DNA of 64,000 nucleotides from Adineta vaga (Eukaryota > Rotifera): the NCBI GenBank assembly GCA_021613535.1, contig CP075497.1:868001-932000 (forward strand), read 5' to 3'. This document shows positions 22,130 to 34,295 of the stretch, in pieces. Every line of letters begins with the position of its first letter. Positions within the stretch are counted from its first letter, which is position 1. The notes below the pieces were generated by a model that saw only the letters and a program-made list of their open reading frames with translations, searched no databases and was not told where the DNA came from. Made by a program: the position numbers and the translations under genes.

Positions 22130-23678
22130 GTCATTTATTTCAATAAGCATACCTATGAATTTATTTGATTTATCTATATTGGATTGAGAACTCGGTCCAA
22201 GTTGTTTCTTTAACTCGGCTGCTTTTCGGCGCCATTCTAAACTTTTGTCTTGGTTGCCTAAATGTGATTCGACTTTGGCAAGATCCAAATATATATCAAT
22301 TCTTGATGAATTATCGGGTGGAAGTTGTTCTAACATACGCATTAGATATTTTAGAGCCAGTTCAAATTTCGACATATCCAATAATAGTTTTCCTAATATG
22401 TGAAAATTTGTTTCTTTACTCACATATTGTTCTTTCATATCCGTGAGAACATCTCGTAAATCATGTTCTTCATCGTTACATAATGTCATTTGTATAATCC
22501 AAACTCGGTCATTTTTGTTAATCGTGATGTTGTCCAATCGAAAAATCGATCCAATCATAAATAAAATTTCATCTTCATCTTGAAATTCACTAAATTTTTT
22601 AAGATTAGCAAAAGGTTTTGTTATAGCCATTTTAGGATCAGCATTAATTTGAAATAAAACACCAACTAACTTTTCTGTATCATCAGGAACTTGAAGAAAT
22701 TCAAGAGCTTGTTCTTTATTTAAACTGGTTGAAAAAAACGAATTAATTGAAATAAATTGATGAGAATAGTTTTTTAAAGTATCTAATTCTTCATTTGACA
22801 TCATCTGACAACGATAAACTTGAATTGAATTTTTAACTTGATTTTGTTTTAATTGATATTGAATATCATTTATATATTTACGATAAAGAAATATTATATG
22901 AATAGATGATCCACGAAGTGCAGCATTAAGTGTTTTATAAAAAAATGATTCTCTTGTATACCACCATAAAGCATTTTTAGATAAATATTTTTCTTCAAAT
23001 TCATGAATATTACTTAATTCAACACGATTATCTTTATATTGTTGTTTGCAAAGTTCAATTAATTCTCTTTGATCAGTTTCAGTAAATTTTAATCGAATAA
23101 GACAATCAAGAAGAACTTGTGAAAAAAGAAATTCACTATTTAAACCAGTTGTTGATGTACCTGTAGTAAATATATTAATTGATAAAGGTTCTTCAATTTT
23201 CTTTTGAATTTTATGATCAGATTGAATTCGGGAAACAAGTTCATCCAGTTGAACAACAACTGCTTTTGTCTATCGATAGAAAAATTCTATTTTAATTTAG
23301 ATTCGTTTTCTAATTAGTATTTACTTTTCGATAATCTCGAGACCATTTTTTATTGCTTTCTTTATCCATACAATAAACATAAATAGATATAACTTGGCGA
23401 AGATGATGAATATGTGGAACAATTTCACGTCCTAATCGACCACTAACAATCATAACAACTCGTTCATTTGATGTTCGTGTACGAATGAAACTTTCACAGG
23501 ACGGAATATCTTGAAATTTTTTGAAGTAATTAATAATTGAACGCAGTTGTTGTTCAGTATTACGCGCATCTTTACCAACTGAGTTAGCATCAAGCCAAAC
23601 AAGACAAAAGATTTCTAGTTCCATATTTTCTGATGTTGTAAGAGATTGAATATCCAATGGTATTGTAACAGAAGCCAT
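22109..23678 (-). CDS. ADP-ribosyltransferase (R-S-E type) with TPR tail
   Basis: Exons 23678-23325 and 23269-22109 with a 55-bp GT...AG intron in phase 0; 504 aa. The N-terminal 118 residues form an unassigned alpha/beta domain (FCLVWLDA..., IVSGRLGREIVPHIHHLRQV) often found ahead of such ART domains in bdelloids. The second exon has the arginine-specific mono-ART triad: R in QVYRCQ, the STS motif in FFSTSLNKEQALEF, and EDE in FQDEDEILFMIGSIFRL. About two TPR-like helix pairs follow (HILGKLLLDMSKFELALKYL; SSRIDIYLDLAKVESHLGNQ). It would transfer ADP-ribose from NAD to a protein. Oddity: the last residues (YSKTSL) and the stop lie inside the pogo-type MITE, so the TPR array is probably cut short, unless a splice donor at the KFI|GTATGC site leads to lost exons. 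Confidence 0.8.
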
Positions 23679-23749
23679 ATTTTCTTAAGAAATAGTCTAA
23701 AAATACGATTTTCTTCATTTTAGCATGTTACTTGTCACTAGGATCTAGC

Positions 23750-23913
23750 GGTGTTGCTAGAGGCGGTGCCAGGATTTTTGTTTAAGAGGGCTTAGCCCCC
23801 AAAATGTTATATTTTTGTAAGAAAATCATGAGTTTTCTACAAGAACTTTAAAAAAAATTCTGGGGGGCTCAGTCCCCTCCAGCTCCCCCCTTGGCGCCGC
23901 CACTAGGTGTTGC
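23750..23913. mobile_element. Short hAT-like MITE with perfect 8-bp TSD
   Basis: Element 23758-23905 (148 bp) is flanked by GGTGTTGC on both sides (23750-23757, 23906-23913). Terminal inverted repeats are TAGAGGCGGTGCCAGG and TAGTGGCGGCGCCAAGG. The interior has GGGCTTAGCCCCC and a matching GGGGGGCTCAGTCCCC, making a strong fold. It sits just upstream of the ART-TPR start. Confidence 0.85.
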
Positions 23914-24492
23914 GCCAACCCCGTTGTTGTCGAGACCAGGATTGGCACTTGATGAAAATTTTTGAGACGCAACAACTATCTCACCGAAAAATACGGCTTA
24001 ATCTATTTGTTCAGAATTCGGCATAATCTTTCGTAAAATTAAAACTAGAAAAAGAAATATAATGCTGAAGAAGAAAATGATTTTTTATATAAACTATACG
24101 GATAGATATCGAGGCGATATAATTGCACAATATCAGATATATTGCCGTCGATATTATAATCTCTATTGATTTGCCATTATTAACTTTACTGTCTTCGATC
24201 TTTTCTCGCGTTTTAATTTTGAAATATTGAAATATTTAGTCTGCCTCAAATGACATGCTGTGTCACATAAGCGAATAAAGAGTATTTAATCAGTTTCGAC
24301 CCTGTTTTAATTTTTTTCTGTCGTTACGATTTTCAACTGAGGAAAAATATTGAATATATATCTTTTTAAAGAGTAAGACCTGAACTATTAACGAAAAAAA
24401 TTTATTACATTTGCATAAACTATAGAAGAGGACTGCATGAAAGAAAATTTTGAAAAAAATTTATCAGTGATATTTTTTAATTTTTCACTAAA
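23914..24492. other. Noncoding, no gene seen
   Basis: AT-rich, nothing recognisable. Confidence 0.3.
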
Positions 24493-24563
24493 GGAGGGTG
24501 TAGGTATGAGTAAGGGTGTATCGCTGTTTGGGTAAAATTTGAGCACTGCACCCTCAGCCTCAA
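24493..24563. repeat. Degraded telomere-like element, copy 7
   Basis: GAGGGTGTAGGTATGAGTA plus AAGGGTG, then CACCCTCAGCCTCAA. Confidence 0.5.
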
Positions 24564-25590
24564 TTATTTTCAACTGATTCAAAAAATCGGAAACAAACAG
24601 GGCCGTGACAATTTTTTCTGATCGAAATCAGGACTGGGAGTGGAATACTGAAAGAGTATTTTACAGGGATGGAAATACGTTTTATTCAAGGTGTATATGA
24701 TCGGAATTCGGACGAAAATATCCGATCCCGTTAGACTCTACTTGTAACTGTATACAATGAGTTTTCATTGAAAGAATTCTAAAAATATTTTCAATCAAAC
24801 ATAAGTAAAAAGAAGTGAAAAAATCTAAAAATTTTCAATCATAAAGATGAAAAGTTTGTTACGAATCTTTGTGTCTTTGTATGTGAGACGGAATGGGTAT
24901 TTTTTTCGATTGTGCCATTTTATTTTGTTTTACGTTTACAATTCATTTTTTTCTTTTTCGTTTGTTCTTCTGTTTCAACCACATGAACATGTAAGCAACA
25001 CTAAAACATCGAAAGTAATCGGCAACTCAACTATGGCATATAGGAATATATGTATAACGAATGTTTATTTTTAAAAAAAGTATGAAGAATTCAGAGAATT
25101 TCTTTCTTAAAAAATAGTAAAGAATAAATGAAGGAAAAAGAGCAGTAGAAAAGAAATTAGAAAAGAAAGAGAGGACTGCTGCAAAAATCATATTGAAAGA
25201 AAGATTTATTTCATTCAGAAATAAAAGACGATAGATTCGAGCTTTCGTGTTCGAACTGAACACATCATCATCAGGAATGACCTGTGAAATATTTATTAGG
25301 TTAAATGAAACATTTTTTACAAAAACTAAGTAAATGTAAGGAAAAGGTTTGAAGATGGTTGCTGCTGATGTTTGATGTTGTTGATGTTAATTTTGTGGAT
25401 GTTGACTTTTTTAATGTTGTGGAGGTTTTCTTATTATTGGTGTAATTATTATCGATATTATTTTTTATTATTATTATTATTATTTCTATTTTATGACTAT
25501 TTACAACTTTTATTGTTTTATTATGTCAGACTCAATTATTCTTGAATGATGTATAATCAAGAAAAGCAATATTCATAAGAATGTTATGAA
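24564..25590. other. Noncoding with microsatellites
   Basis: No gene seen. Contains GATGTT/GTTGAT-rich text near 25350-25420 and a TTA triplet run at 25463-25491. Confidence 0.35.
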
Positions 25591-25671
25591 GTGTGTGTGT
25601 AACTTTCTCTTCCATACACCCAGATCCGCCCACCCACACCCACACCCACACCCACACCCACACACACCCCT
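25591..25671. repeat. Telomere-like C-rich tract, copy 8
   Basis: Five tandem CCCACA units (25628-25668) preceded by GTGTGTGTGT and a short centre; among the purest CCCACA runs here. Confidence 0.7.
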
Positions 25672-26298
25672 AGAAGGTACAAGAGAGAGCATATGTCATC
25701 TATATAGAAAGAACGAGAACAAAAACATGGGTACTTGAACATACCAGAAAAATGATGTACGTATGCACGTATGATAGTAGAACGAAATAAGATATACATA
25801 TAATATGTATATATAGTGACGTCATATCAATAGCAGAAAGAAAAACCTATGCATGTAGAGTGGTACTGCACAAAAGTATTATTCATGAAAATATTCAACT
25901 TTTACATTGGAGACATAATTATTTAAAAAATAACAGAAGAGTTGTAAGAATAGTCAGATATGCAGAATATACCGTTGTAATGCGATTGATATGCTTCACA
26001 GTTTATTAGATAGCTATAGAATACTCCCATATGAGTGGACAGATGTATAAAATATGAGAATGAAAAATTTATAATCAAATATTAGGAGAAAACTAATGTT
26101 ATAATATGGGGTCCAGTTGGACTCCAGGTGCGCAATATACGAATATATATGCACTTTGAGGTAATTTATCTCATAGATGACTTAAAGAGATAAGCGAATG
26201 CTTTCTATAGTATACTCTACTACTCTTCACTAGAGCATATCTGGAGTGGCTTGATATGATGTGTCATCGTATATATAAAACATTAGAATGAAACTAGC

Positions 26299-26337
26299 TG
26301 GGGTCCGCGTGGACCCCAGGTGGGCGTTTCAGGGTTA
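26299..26337. mobile_element. piggyBac-like terminus (tentative)
   Basis: Reading inward on the minus strand from TTAA at 26334-26337 gives CCCTGAAACGCCCACCTGGG followed by a GGTCC/GGACC palindrome. piggyBac elements start CCC at a TTAA target. A second, variant GGGTCC...GGACTCC palindrome lies at 26108-26126. No opposite end or transposase was found. Confidence 0.35.
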
Positions 26338-26397
26338 AAATCTTTTAGTATATCTATGCAATGATGTTATTCTTTTTTTAATTAAAATTATTTTACA

Positions 26398-27269
26398 CTA
26401 GCAGAGGTACCCAGTGGTGATTAAGATAATGGGACTTGATATGATTTGCGTGTTAGAAAACGGCACCTTCTCGGTCTTTGAACGTTATTAATCTACAATA
26501 CTGTAACATACCCTTAGATTTTACCGTTTCCAGATATCAGTAATTAATATTTTAAACATATTTCAAAAATATTTTCTATGTGACTTTTATTTATGAACTT
26601 TTGTAGTAAAACAATACTAAAATAGAGTTTTTATTGTAAAGCTGTTGGATGCACAATATTTTTAGTTTTCCTATCTATTGCAAAAACATACAAATTCCTT
26701 CCAGTCCCCATTCTTGAGCAAGCAACGTAAAGTTGGCCATGAGAAAAGCAAAGACTTTCTAGATTAATACCAGCGACTTTAAGTGTTTGTCCTTGTGCTT
26801 TGTTAATAGACATCGCGAAAGCAAGACGAATAGGAAATTGAAGTCGCTTAAACGGAATCGTCGTATCCGTAGGAGCTGAGGGTATTCGTGGTATGAATAC
26901 ATCCTCACCCCTTGCACATCCACTCAAGATAGTTGCTTCGATAACGTGGGGCATTAGACTTTTTATGGCCAGTCTTGTGCCATTGCACAACTTTGGCGCA
27001 TCCAGATTTCTCAGAACTATAATTGGAGAACCGACTTTTAGCACCAAATTATGTAGCGGCATTCCAGAAGGTTCAAGGGAATTGAGAAATTCTATTGGAT
27101 ACTGAACTGCGTCATCGACATCGGTTACAGTATCAATTGATTTGTACGATGTTATTTCTCCAGGAAGTTCTTGTTGAATCTGTAAATTAGTGGCATTTAC
27201 ACTAATATTTTTTGGTGCTAGAATAGGGGTAATATCTGATCGCCAATTCAGCATTACGCCAATTGGCAA
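26398..27269 (-). mobile_element. Helitron 3' fragment with helicase C-terminus
   Basis: The reading frame 27269-26631 (212 aa) is the C-terminal part of a Pif1-like helicase as found in Helitron Rep/Hel proteins: ILAPKNISVNATNLQIQQEL, LNSLEPSGMPLHN, VGSPIIVLRNLDAPKLCNGT, and the last helicase motifs with NKAQGQTL and VACSRMGTGRNLYV. The Walker A part and Rep domain are absent, so this is 5' truncated. About 230 bp further on, the minus strand reads GGGTACCTCTGCTAG followed by T near 26398-26412, which fits a Helitron CTRR terminus; no convincing hairpin precedes it, so the end point is tentative. Confidence 0.7.
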
Positions 27270-27866
27270 ATATAATAATAAGAAATTATTTTGTTTATTG
27301 GTGAATGTCAGATCAGAGTACTAAACCAAATTTATTGAAAATGATATACATGGAGAATAATGTTGCCAGTATTTAGATCGGGTAACAATAATTATTTCAT
27401 GTGTGTCAACATGTAATTAAACATTAACATAAATTTCTTAGTCTTTGAGAAAGTTCGATGTATTACCTTATACTATTGAGAATACATGTTTTTGGACTAT
27501 AACAGACTGTCCTCTGTGTATATTTATTGTTTACTTAAGAATTATCTAACATCTAAAAGAATATGACTGATGACTATACACGGTTAAAGATAAATGTGAT
27601 TCTTCTTATCTTCTTTTGCATTCATTTATCTGATTATTGTCTAAATTTCTTGTCGTGATCCATCTATACATATGATTATGAATATATTCTCTTTCTTTCC
27701 TTCTATTTCTTTATCAATAAACTATTTATGTATGTATGAAGACAGCGAGTGAGATATATACAGAAAAAGGAATAAAGAAAGAGAAAGCGCAAGGAAAATA
27801 GAATATATGACTATATATATACACGTCGTGCATAAAAATTCTGATATTTAAATTTAAATTATCAGT
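27270..27866. other. Intergenic, no gene seen
   Basis: Possible promoter region of the FLYWCH-MULE gene. AT-rich with GA-rich text near 27745-27800. Confidence 0.3.
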
Positions 27867-29926
27867 ATGGTGAATACCGAGTCAAAATGTCGTTTACTTC
27901 GAAATGAAACAGCAGCTAAATCTGGACAAATAGTGAAATCATCTTCTTCAACAGAAAAAAGTAGTAAACGAAAACGAAAAAGAAATGATGAAATTAATGA
28001 TAACAATGAACATACATTAGCAAATTCTAGCACAACGGCTACTTCTTCTTTTACATTGCTAAAAATCGATCCTGTTGTTGTTGAATCAGTGCCTGTTTCA
28101 TATACATCAACAACATCACATGTTCATACAATAGAAATAGAAGACGATCAATGTAACAATGAAGCTGTACAATCTCTATCATCTCCACTACTTAGTCTTT
28201 CAGGAGTTCTTTCATTAGAAGTAGTTGATGATGATAATAATAAATATCTTGGAACATCATATTTAATAAATAATCCAAGTGATTCTGAAGGTGATAATTT
28301 CGATCATAATCTTCATTTACAGCAACAAATTTTAATCAATACTTTAAATCTTGAAGAAAATGAGCAAGTAGTACAGCCAGATGACACATATCCTGATGCA
28401 GTTGTATTACCATCGATATTAACACAAACATCGAATTCATGGCCAATTGAAAAGGATAAATTACAATGGATAACGACAAGAAAAAAACAGTACTGTTTAG
28501 TTATGGGCAATTTCAGTTATATTTATATGTCCAAATCAGAGGGGGAAAATATATTGAACCTTAGATGTCAACGACGTGATACAAAGTGTGGTGCAATTGT
28601 ACATTTAACTTTAGATACACATTCATTCACTGATACTAATGATGTTAACCACAACCATCCTCCAGATAAATTTAATATGAAACAAAAGATATTGAATCAA
28701 ATAATTGATCATAGACTTGCTGCTGAACCAACTGCTGTTCTGCGAGTAATTGAACGTATATATGCAGAAGCAAATTTGACTGATGAAGAACAATCAAACA
28801 AACATCTTCCTAGAACAGCAGGTAAATTTTCAACAGTTACATTTACTTATGACTAGCTATGCTTTTTAAATTAGATTCTAGCTAGTGCTTTTTATAGGAA
28901 ACGGTCACGTCGTTATCCTGCGCATCAAAAAACACAAGATTTTGATATTCCACATTATTACAGTATAAACAATCGTGCAGAAAATTTCGTAATTTATGAT
29001 GGAACAAAAGAAAAATTTGATGGACGATTATTGATGTACAGTACACCAAAATGATTATCTGCTTATTCAATTCCACTATCGTTCTTTGTGACGGAACGTT
29101 TAAAACTCGTCCATTGCTCTTTCAACAGGTTTATATTCTAATGGGCAAATTCTATGGCGAAGGTAAGTACGAGTCATATGACGGAGTTTTGCCATTTCAA
29201 GGTTCTTAAATGATTATTCGATCTTTGTCGGTTTCTCTCTTTTATTAATAATTCCTCTTGTATAGTGCTTAACGTCATCAAAAGCTCAGCCCGTATATGA
29301 TGCTATTTGCAAAAAGCTAATAGAGATTGCTAAAAACATGCAGATCGAATGGAAACTAGAACAATATGTGATGGATTTCGAACGAGCGATGATTAATTCA
29401 TCTCATGAAGCAGTAATCATATATAAGTCGAATGTTTTTCGTTAAGTTTATTTTATTTTTATTTCAAGTTTCCAAATGTTGATGTTAAATATTGTTGGTA
29501 TCATTTCGTTCAAGCTCTATGGAGAAAGATCCAAAGTATTGAACTCACAATTCCGTATGAGACTGATCCATTGATTAATTCATGGTTCAAACAATTCCTT
29601 CAACTGATCAAAGATATAATAAATTCTTGAAAATTTTTCAAAAGAAATACATGGAACGTACTTCGATGGATTTATGGCATCATGGCAACAATGACATGAA
29701 AACCAACAACTCCCTTGAGGGTAATCGTTTCATATACCTCTATACCTTCATTTGTATTTCTCTAATTTCTTTAGGATACAATTTTCGGCTATTAACACGA
29801 TTTGGATTACATCCATCGATTTGGGGCTTTTTGCACTTGTTAAAGGATGAAGAAAGTTTAGCATCACACAGAATCACCCATTTAGGAGGGGGAAATAGAA
29901 CTACTTCAAGTACATTGGTTTATTGA
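27867..29926 (+). pseudogene. FLYWCH-MULE transposase-derived gene, broken
   Basis: First exon 27867 to about 28822: basic low-complexity N-terminus (KRKRKRND), then a FLYWCH-type zinc finger at about residues 190-270 with Cys-Cys-His-His spacing (LRCQRRDTKCGAIVHL ... NHNHPP). A GT...AG intron leads to about 28899, giving KRSRRYPAHQKTQDFDIPHY. One base appears missing in the AAAA at about 29050, after which the first MULE catalytic block CDGTFKTRPLLFQQVY reads in another frame. Later pieces: MDFERAMINSSHEA (second Asp), FPNVDVKYCWYHFVQALWRK, MKTNNSLEG|YNFRLL over a clean intron, and HLLKDEESLASHRITHLGGG. The order is that of a MULE/Mutator transposase. Further frame changes near 29440 and 29630 suggest a decaying copy. 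Single base losses could also be assembly errors. Confidence 0.7.
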
Positions 29927-29970
29927 GGGTGGGTGTGGGTTAAAGTGATGAGGAGACACCCACATCCACC
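29922..29970. repeat. Telomere-like element, copy 9
   Basis: ATTGAGGGTGGGTGTGGGT, short centre, ACACCCACATCCACC. It overlaps the end of the MULE reading frame. Confidence 0.65.
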
Positions 29971-29976
29971 ACTTTC

Positions 29977-30136
29977 CATTGATAAAAGTATTGTTGCAAC
30001 ATATTACAATATTGGCAAGTTGTTTCATAAGCAAGCAAAATTCAATCAAGCACTAGATATTTATAGGAAAGTATTCATCAAATTGAAGAAGATATCCTCA
30101 CTTTCAAAAAAAATATCGATAAATAAATCTTTATGA
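29977..30136 (+). pseudogene. TPR (kinesin light chain-type) fragment
   Basis: Reads KSIVATYYNIGKLFHKQAKF then NQALDIYRKVF, a complete TPR helix pair as in bdelloid TPR/ART proteins. No start or flanking repeats; an isolated scrap placed directly after a telomere-like element. Confidence 0.6.
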
Positions 30137-30258
30137 AAATCTCTTTTTCTCTATCATTTATGAGGTTTTGTTTATCGATTGATATAAATCATTTTGTTAA
30201 ATTATTAGAAATACAAAGAATACATCTATTGTTAAATTTCTTTGAAAATTTAGTCTAT

Positions 30259-33200
30259 TTAATTCCACACTGCATGAAATTCATATTGACCTGAACCAAC
30301 ATGTACACTCAATAAATTTGTTGTTAAATCTTTTTCAATTTGAAATTCTTGATTATTTGCAATAGTAACACCTGATGACCATATTATTTTGTTACCTTCA
30401 ATCAATGTTTTGCATTGTGCACCAGGAAATAATGGTTCAAACATAATACGAGCTTGTGCATTTGGTGGTATTGTAACACGAAGTAAAATGGAATTAGCAA
30501 TTGTATCACGTTCATCACGAGTATATGAAACATGTACAAGACCATATAATGTACTTAATTGACAATCTAATTTTTTCATCAAATGTTTTTTAGCTTCAGA
30601 AGCCATTCGTGGTCGAATAATGATTGCATCTGATGTAAAATCAATACCAGCTAAATGAGTATAAAACCATGTACCAACAGTAGAATACATATGATGATTA
30701 CGTGAATTCATGCCTGGTCCTGTAAGTGGAGCATTCCATAATTCCCAAATAGTGGTGGCATTTTCATAAGGATTGTTAAACATATAACCGTAAGATGGAT
30801 ATGTTATTGATGTAACTACTTCAAGTGCTAAATCATGATATCCATTATCAGATAAAACAGGATAGATTTGAGCATTAGAGACAATGCCTGTTGTTACATG
30901 ATTTCCTTGTTTGCTAATATCTGTGACGAGATTATCGACAACAACACCACGTACATTAGGTGGTACAACACCAGGTAATGCCAAAGCTAAGACTTGAGCT
31001 GCTTGCATTCCATCAGCATAAGTGTTTGTTGCATTATTAAAAAAGACACGATGAAATTCTTGGGTAAGTTGTTCATAAAATGCTGAATATATGGCAGTAT
31101 CACTCGTTTTTCTCAACACTTGAGACATATTTAATAGAATATTAACATCATGAAGAAAAGCAAATGATGATATAAGAGCTCTATTAGTTTGACCAAATGG
31201 TGGTGGTGGAACCCAATCACCATATTTGCAGAATAAATTAACAAGACCAGTTTGATTATATCCCTTACGAATATATTCTACGTAAGCACGAACATTGTCA
31301 TAATAAGGTTCGAGAAGTGATGAGTCATTCGTATGTCGATAAACTTGCCAAGCTATTGTTGGTAATGCAGTTCCCCAATTTGGATCGGGATTATAACTGG
31401 ATCCAGGTACGAAATCTGGAACTTGTCCATCGGGTAATTGAACATCACAGATTAAATTAAGAAAATTTAGATAAAATTTGACTAAATCAAAATTATATAA
31501 GGCTTCATTGACTGTTAGTGCTGCATCTCCCATCCATCCTCGACGTTCATTACGTTGTGGACTAAAACAATAGAATTCAGAAGAAAAATATTCTATCAAT
31601 CAAACTTACCAATCAGTAGGTAAAGACATTGAGTTACTTAATTGACCCCATTGAACATTATGTTGAATTTGATTAATAATGGGATTGCTCGAAGTGAAAT
31701 TACCTTTTAATGTTGTTTCACTATGTACGAAAGGACATTCAACATCATCGAGAGCCAATGGATTGGGTGAACCATATACAGATATATAACGAAAACCATG
31801 ATAAGTAAAACTAAAGAAAATACCAACTGAAATGAAAACAAATACTAAAGAAATGTCATACGTTGGTTCATAAATTTCAAAAACTGGATCACCATGAAGA
31901 ATGTAAGTGTCCGATGCAACAGCTTCACGAAGATTTTCTGTGTAAATATTTTTAGTAGGTTGACTAAAATTAAATTATGATCATACAAGATCGAAAAATA
32001 AATCATTGATTACTTATTTCCAACAGTTCCTTGAACTAATGATTCTCCGTGACGTATATATGTACCATAACCTGGTGGACCAAGAAATCGTAAACGACAC
32101 CATCCAGCAATATTCTGACCAAGATCAAATGTATGAACACCTGTAAACTATTTATTAGATCTTCTTTCAAACAATAGAAAACATACCCGATTCTGAACTC
32201 CAAGAAGAAACAGGTTGAATTACAACACCAGCAGTTAATGAAGCACCTTTTATTTCGCCTATATCTTCCGTAGTTAAATAATTGTGTTGTTGATTATCAT
32301 TAGTTACTTCAAAATGTAATGCATCCTCTCCCGCTCGAATTGGTGGCATGTCTTGAAGTACAAGTAAACCGGAATCACCGGCCGGTGATGATAATGACTC
32401 AGGAGTAATCCAAGCTGATAAAGAGTCATTGAATCCAGCTTGAGACCAACCAGCACGATTACTTCGACTATCGCAGAATTCTCCATTATAAACACTATCA
32501 TGTTTGATTGATCCTTCACGACCTGTCCATGTCAAATCACTGAGAACTCGCATGTCATCGCCATTTTGAAACGTAACAAACAATGTAAAAACAAGACGAG
32601 GTGGACCTGAAATTCAGAAACAATGTTTGTGCAAGAAAAAAAGGAAAGTTTTATTCACCATTGCCTCCTTGTTCATGGGCATACCAACCATTGCCTAATT
32701 TCACACCCACGGCATTCATACCAGTCTATACAGATAATAATCACTCGTCTTATCGATTAAAAATAAAAATCTCTCACCGTGATATTGGCTGTCACATCAT
32801 ATGAAGCGAGTAAAGTACGTTTCTCATAGGTTGTCCAACCAGGATCAAGTTTACGACTTGGATCAACATTTTTTCCATTCAAATAAAATTCATAATAACC
32901 GACACCAGTCATATAAACAATTGCTGATTTGACAGGACTAGTATTTGGAACATTAAATTCTTTTCGTAATTCATTCATGTTAATTTTTGTTGAGCCAATC
33001 CAAGTAAGATTAGCATTCTGCGTTATATAATTATGTAAATTAAATATAGGTGTTCGAAATTGAATCCATTTAGTCCATTCACTTGCTTCTGCGGAATTTG
33101 TTGTCCATACTCGTATACGAAGCCGATAATATGTTGATGGAAGAAGATCAGCTTGACCTGTGTATTGAACATGAGTTGACTGTGATGAAGCAACACGTTC

Positions 33201-33476
33201 AGAGTTCCATCGATACAAAGTATCTCGATCAGTTAATTTAATTGATTCTAATTGAATTTGATATGCAATTTGTTGAATATTTCGTTGTTGTGAAATATTG
33301 TCAGAAAAAGGAATTTTCCATGAAAATCCAGGTCTTGGTGTATTTATAATTAAATCACGAGTAGTATCAACTTTATGATGATCTATACGAACATCGAATG
33401 GGGCTAATGAACGACCATCAACAACTGACCAAACAAAAATAATAAGAGTGACGCAGTAATGTAGACAGAGCATCAT
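30259..33476 (-). CDS. Secreted alpha-L-rhamnosidase (GH78)
   Basis: Seven exons: 33476-32778, 32725-32659, 32606-32187, 32140-32014, 31963-31862, 31810-31610, 31561-30259. All six introns are 46-52 bp, GT...AG, and each junction restores family text (e.g. YEPT|FTYHGFRY and LPTDC|PQRNERRGWMGD). The product is 972 aa with a signal peptide (residues 1-21). GH78 enzymes release terminal rhamnose from plant, algal or bacterial glycans. Seen in order: N-terminal beta domains (PGFSWKIPFSD..., GYYEFYLNGKNVDP), concanavalin-like middle, the (alpha/alpha)6 catalytic barrel with E of ALTVNEALYNFD as likely general acid, and E of TTIWELWNAP as likely base. The usual Asp of the QRDER motif is Asn here. 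The family is mainly bacterial and fungal, so horizontal acquisition followed by intron gain is likely. Confidence 0.9.
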
Positions 33477-34295
33477 TATACTCTGTAGTAGAGAATAAAA
33501 TATAAGAATGAAATGAGACCTTGCTTTGGTGTCGTACTTTTATATATTCACATCTATCTTATCGGTAACCTCATTGTTTACTCGTCCTTTTTTTAAAGAA
33601 ATAAGCAAAGTGCGCACGAAGTAAAAAGTACAACTAACGTTCTTTAAATATCGTGTCACTAAAAATATAAAAGATATTCAACTATCAGAGTTCTAACTTC
33701 AAATCTCTACGGATGCGATGAGTGAAAATTATTACAAAGACATTGAACTATTTCGCTGTAAATAATAAATAATGGGTATTGTGTAGTAGTTTTCTCTTTT
33801 CACACTTCTTTTGTTCGCATATCTTTGTTTGCTTGAGAAGTGAGAAGGACAAAAAAAAGGCAGGAGAGATTATATGTAATTGATAGTTTTCTCTTTGAGA
33901 AAGAGATAACCAAGGGGGGAAAAGAGGATCCTGGATACCAATAGATCCTGTGGATCCGCAAATATTCTTGAGGATCCTTGTAGGTTCGAGAAAAACTTTA
34001 CAAGTATCATCAACGTCAATAATACTTTACTTTTTAATTTCTTTTCTTTTTTTCGACGACTCATATAACGAAGCCATTTGACTTGATCTATGAACTGTTC
34101 TATAATTATCTTTATTGTATTCGTCTTCATTTAGCAAGGTTCTGTGTAGAATGCAACTGAATCATAATCGATTAAAATACGTTTATAAATTTAAAAGAGA
34201 CCATATAATTGAATTGTAAATTATTGTGATAATAAACATAAGACTCTTACCCTCTTTATCTCGGATCGAGAAGAAAGCAACTTGTATCTACAACG
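33477..34295. other. Intergenic; GGATCC-rich stretch
   Basis: No gene. At 33926-33985 GGATCC/GATCCT motifs recur six times in 60 bp, allowing a foldback. The first 100 bp beside 33476 should contain the rhamnosidase promoter. Confidence 0.3.

Noticed and set aside
25588-25799. 71-codon minus-strand frame with Gly-Val repeats
   Set aside because: It arises from the CCCACA repeat tract.
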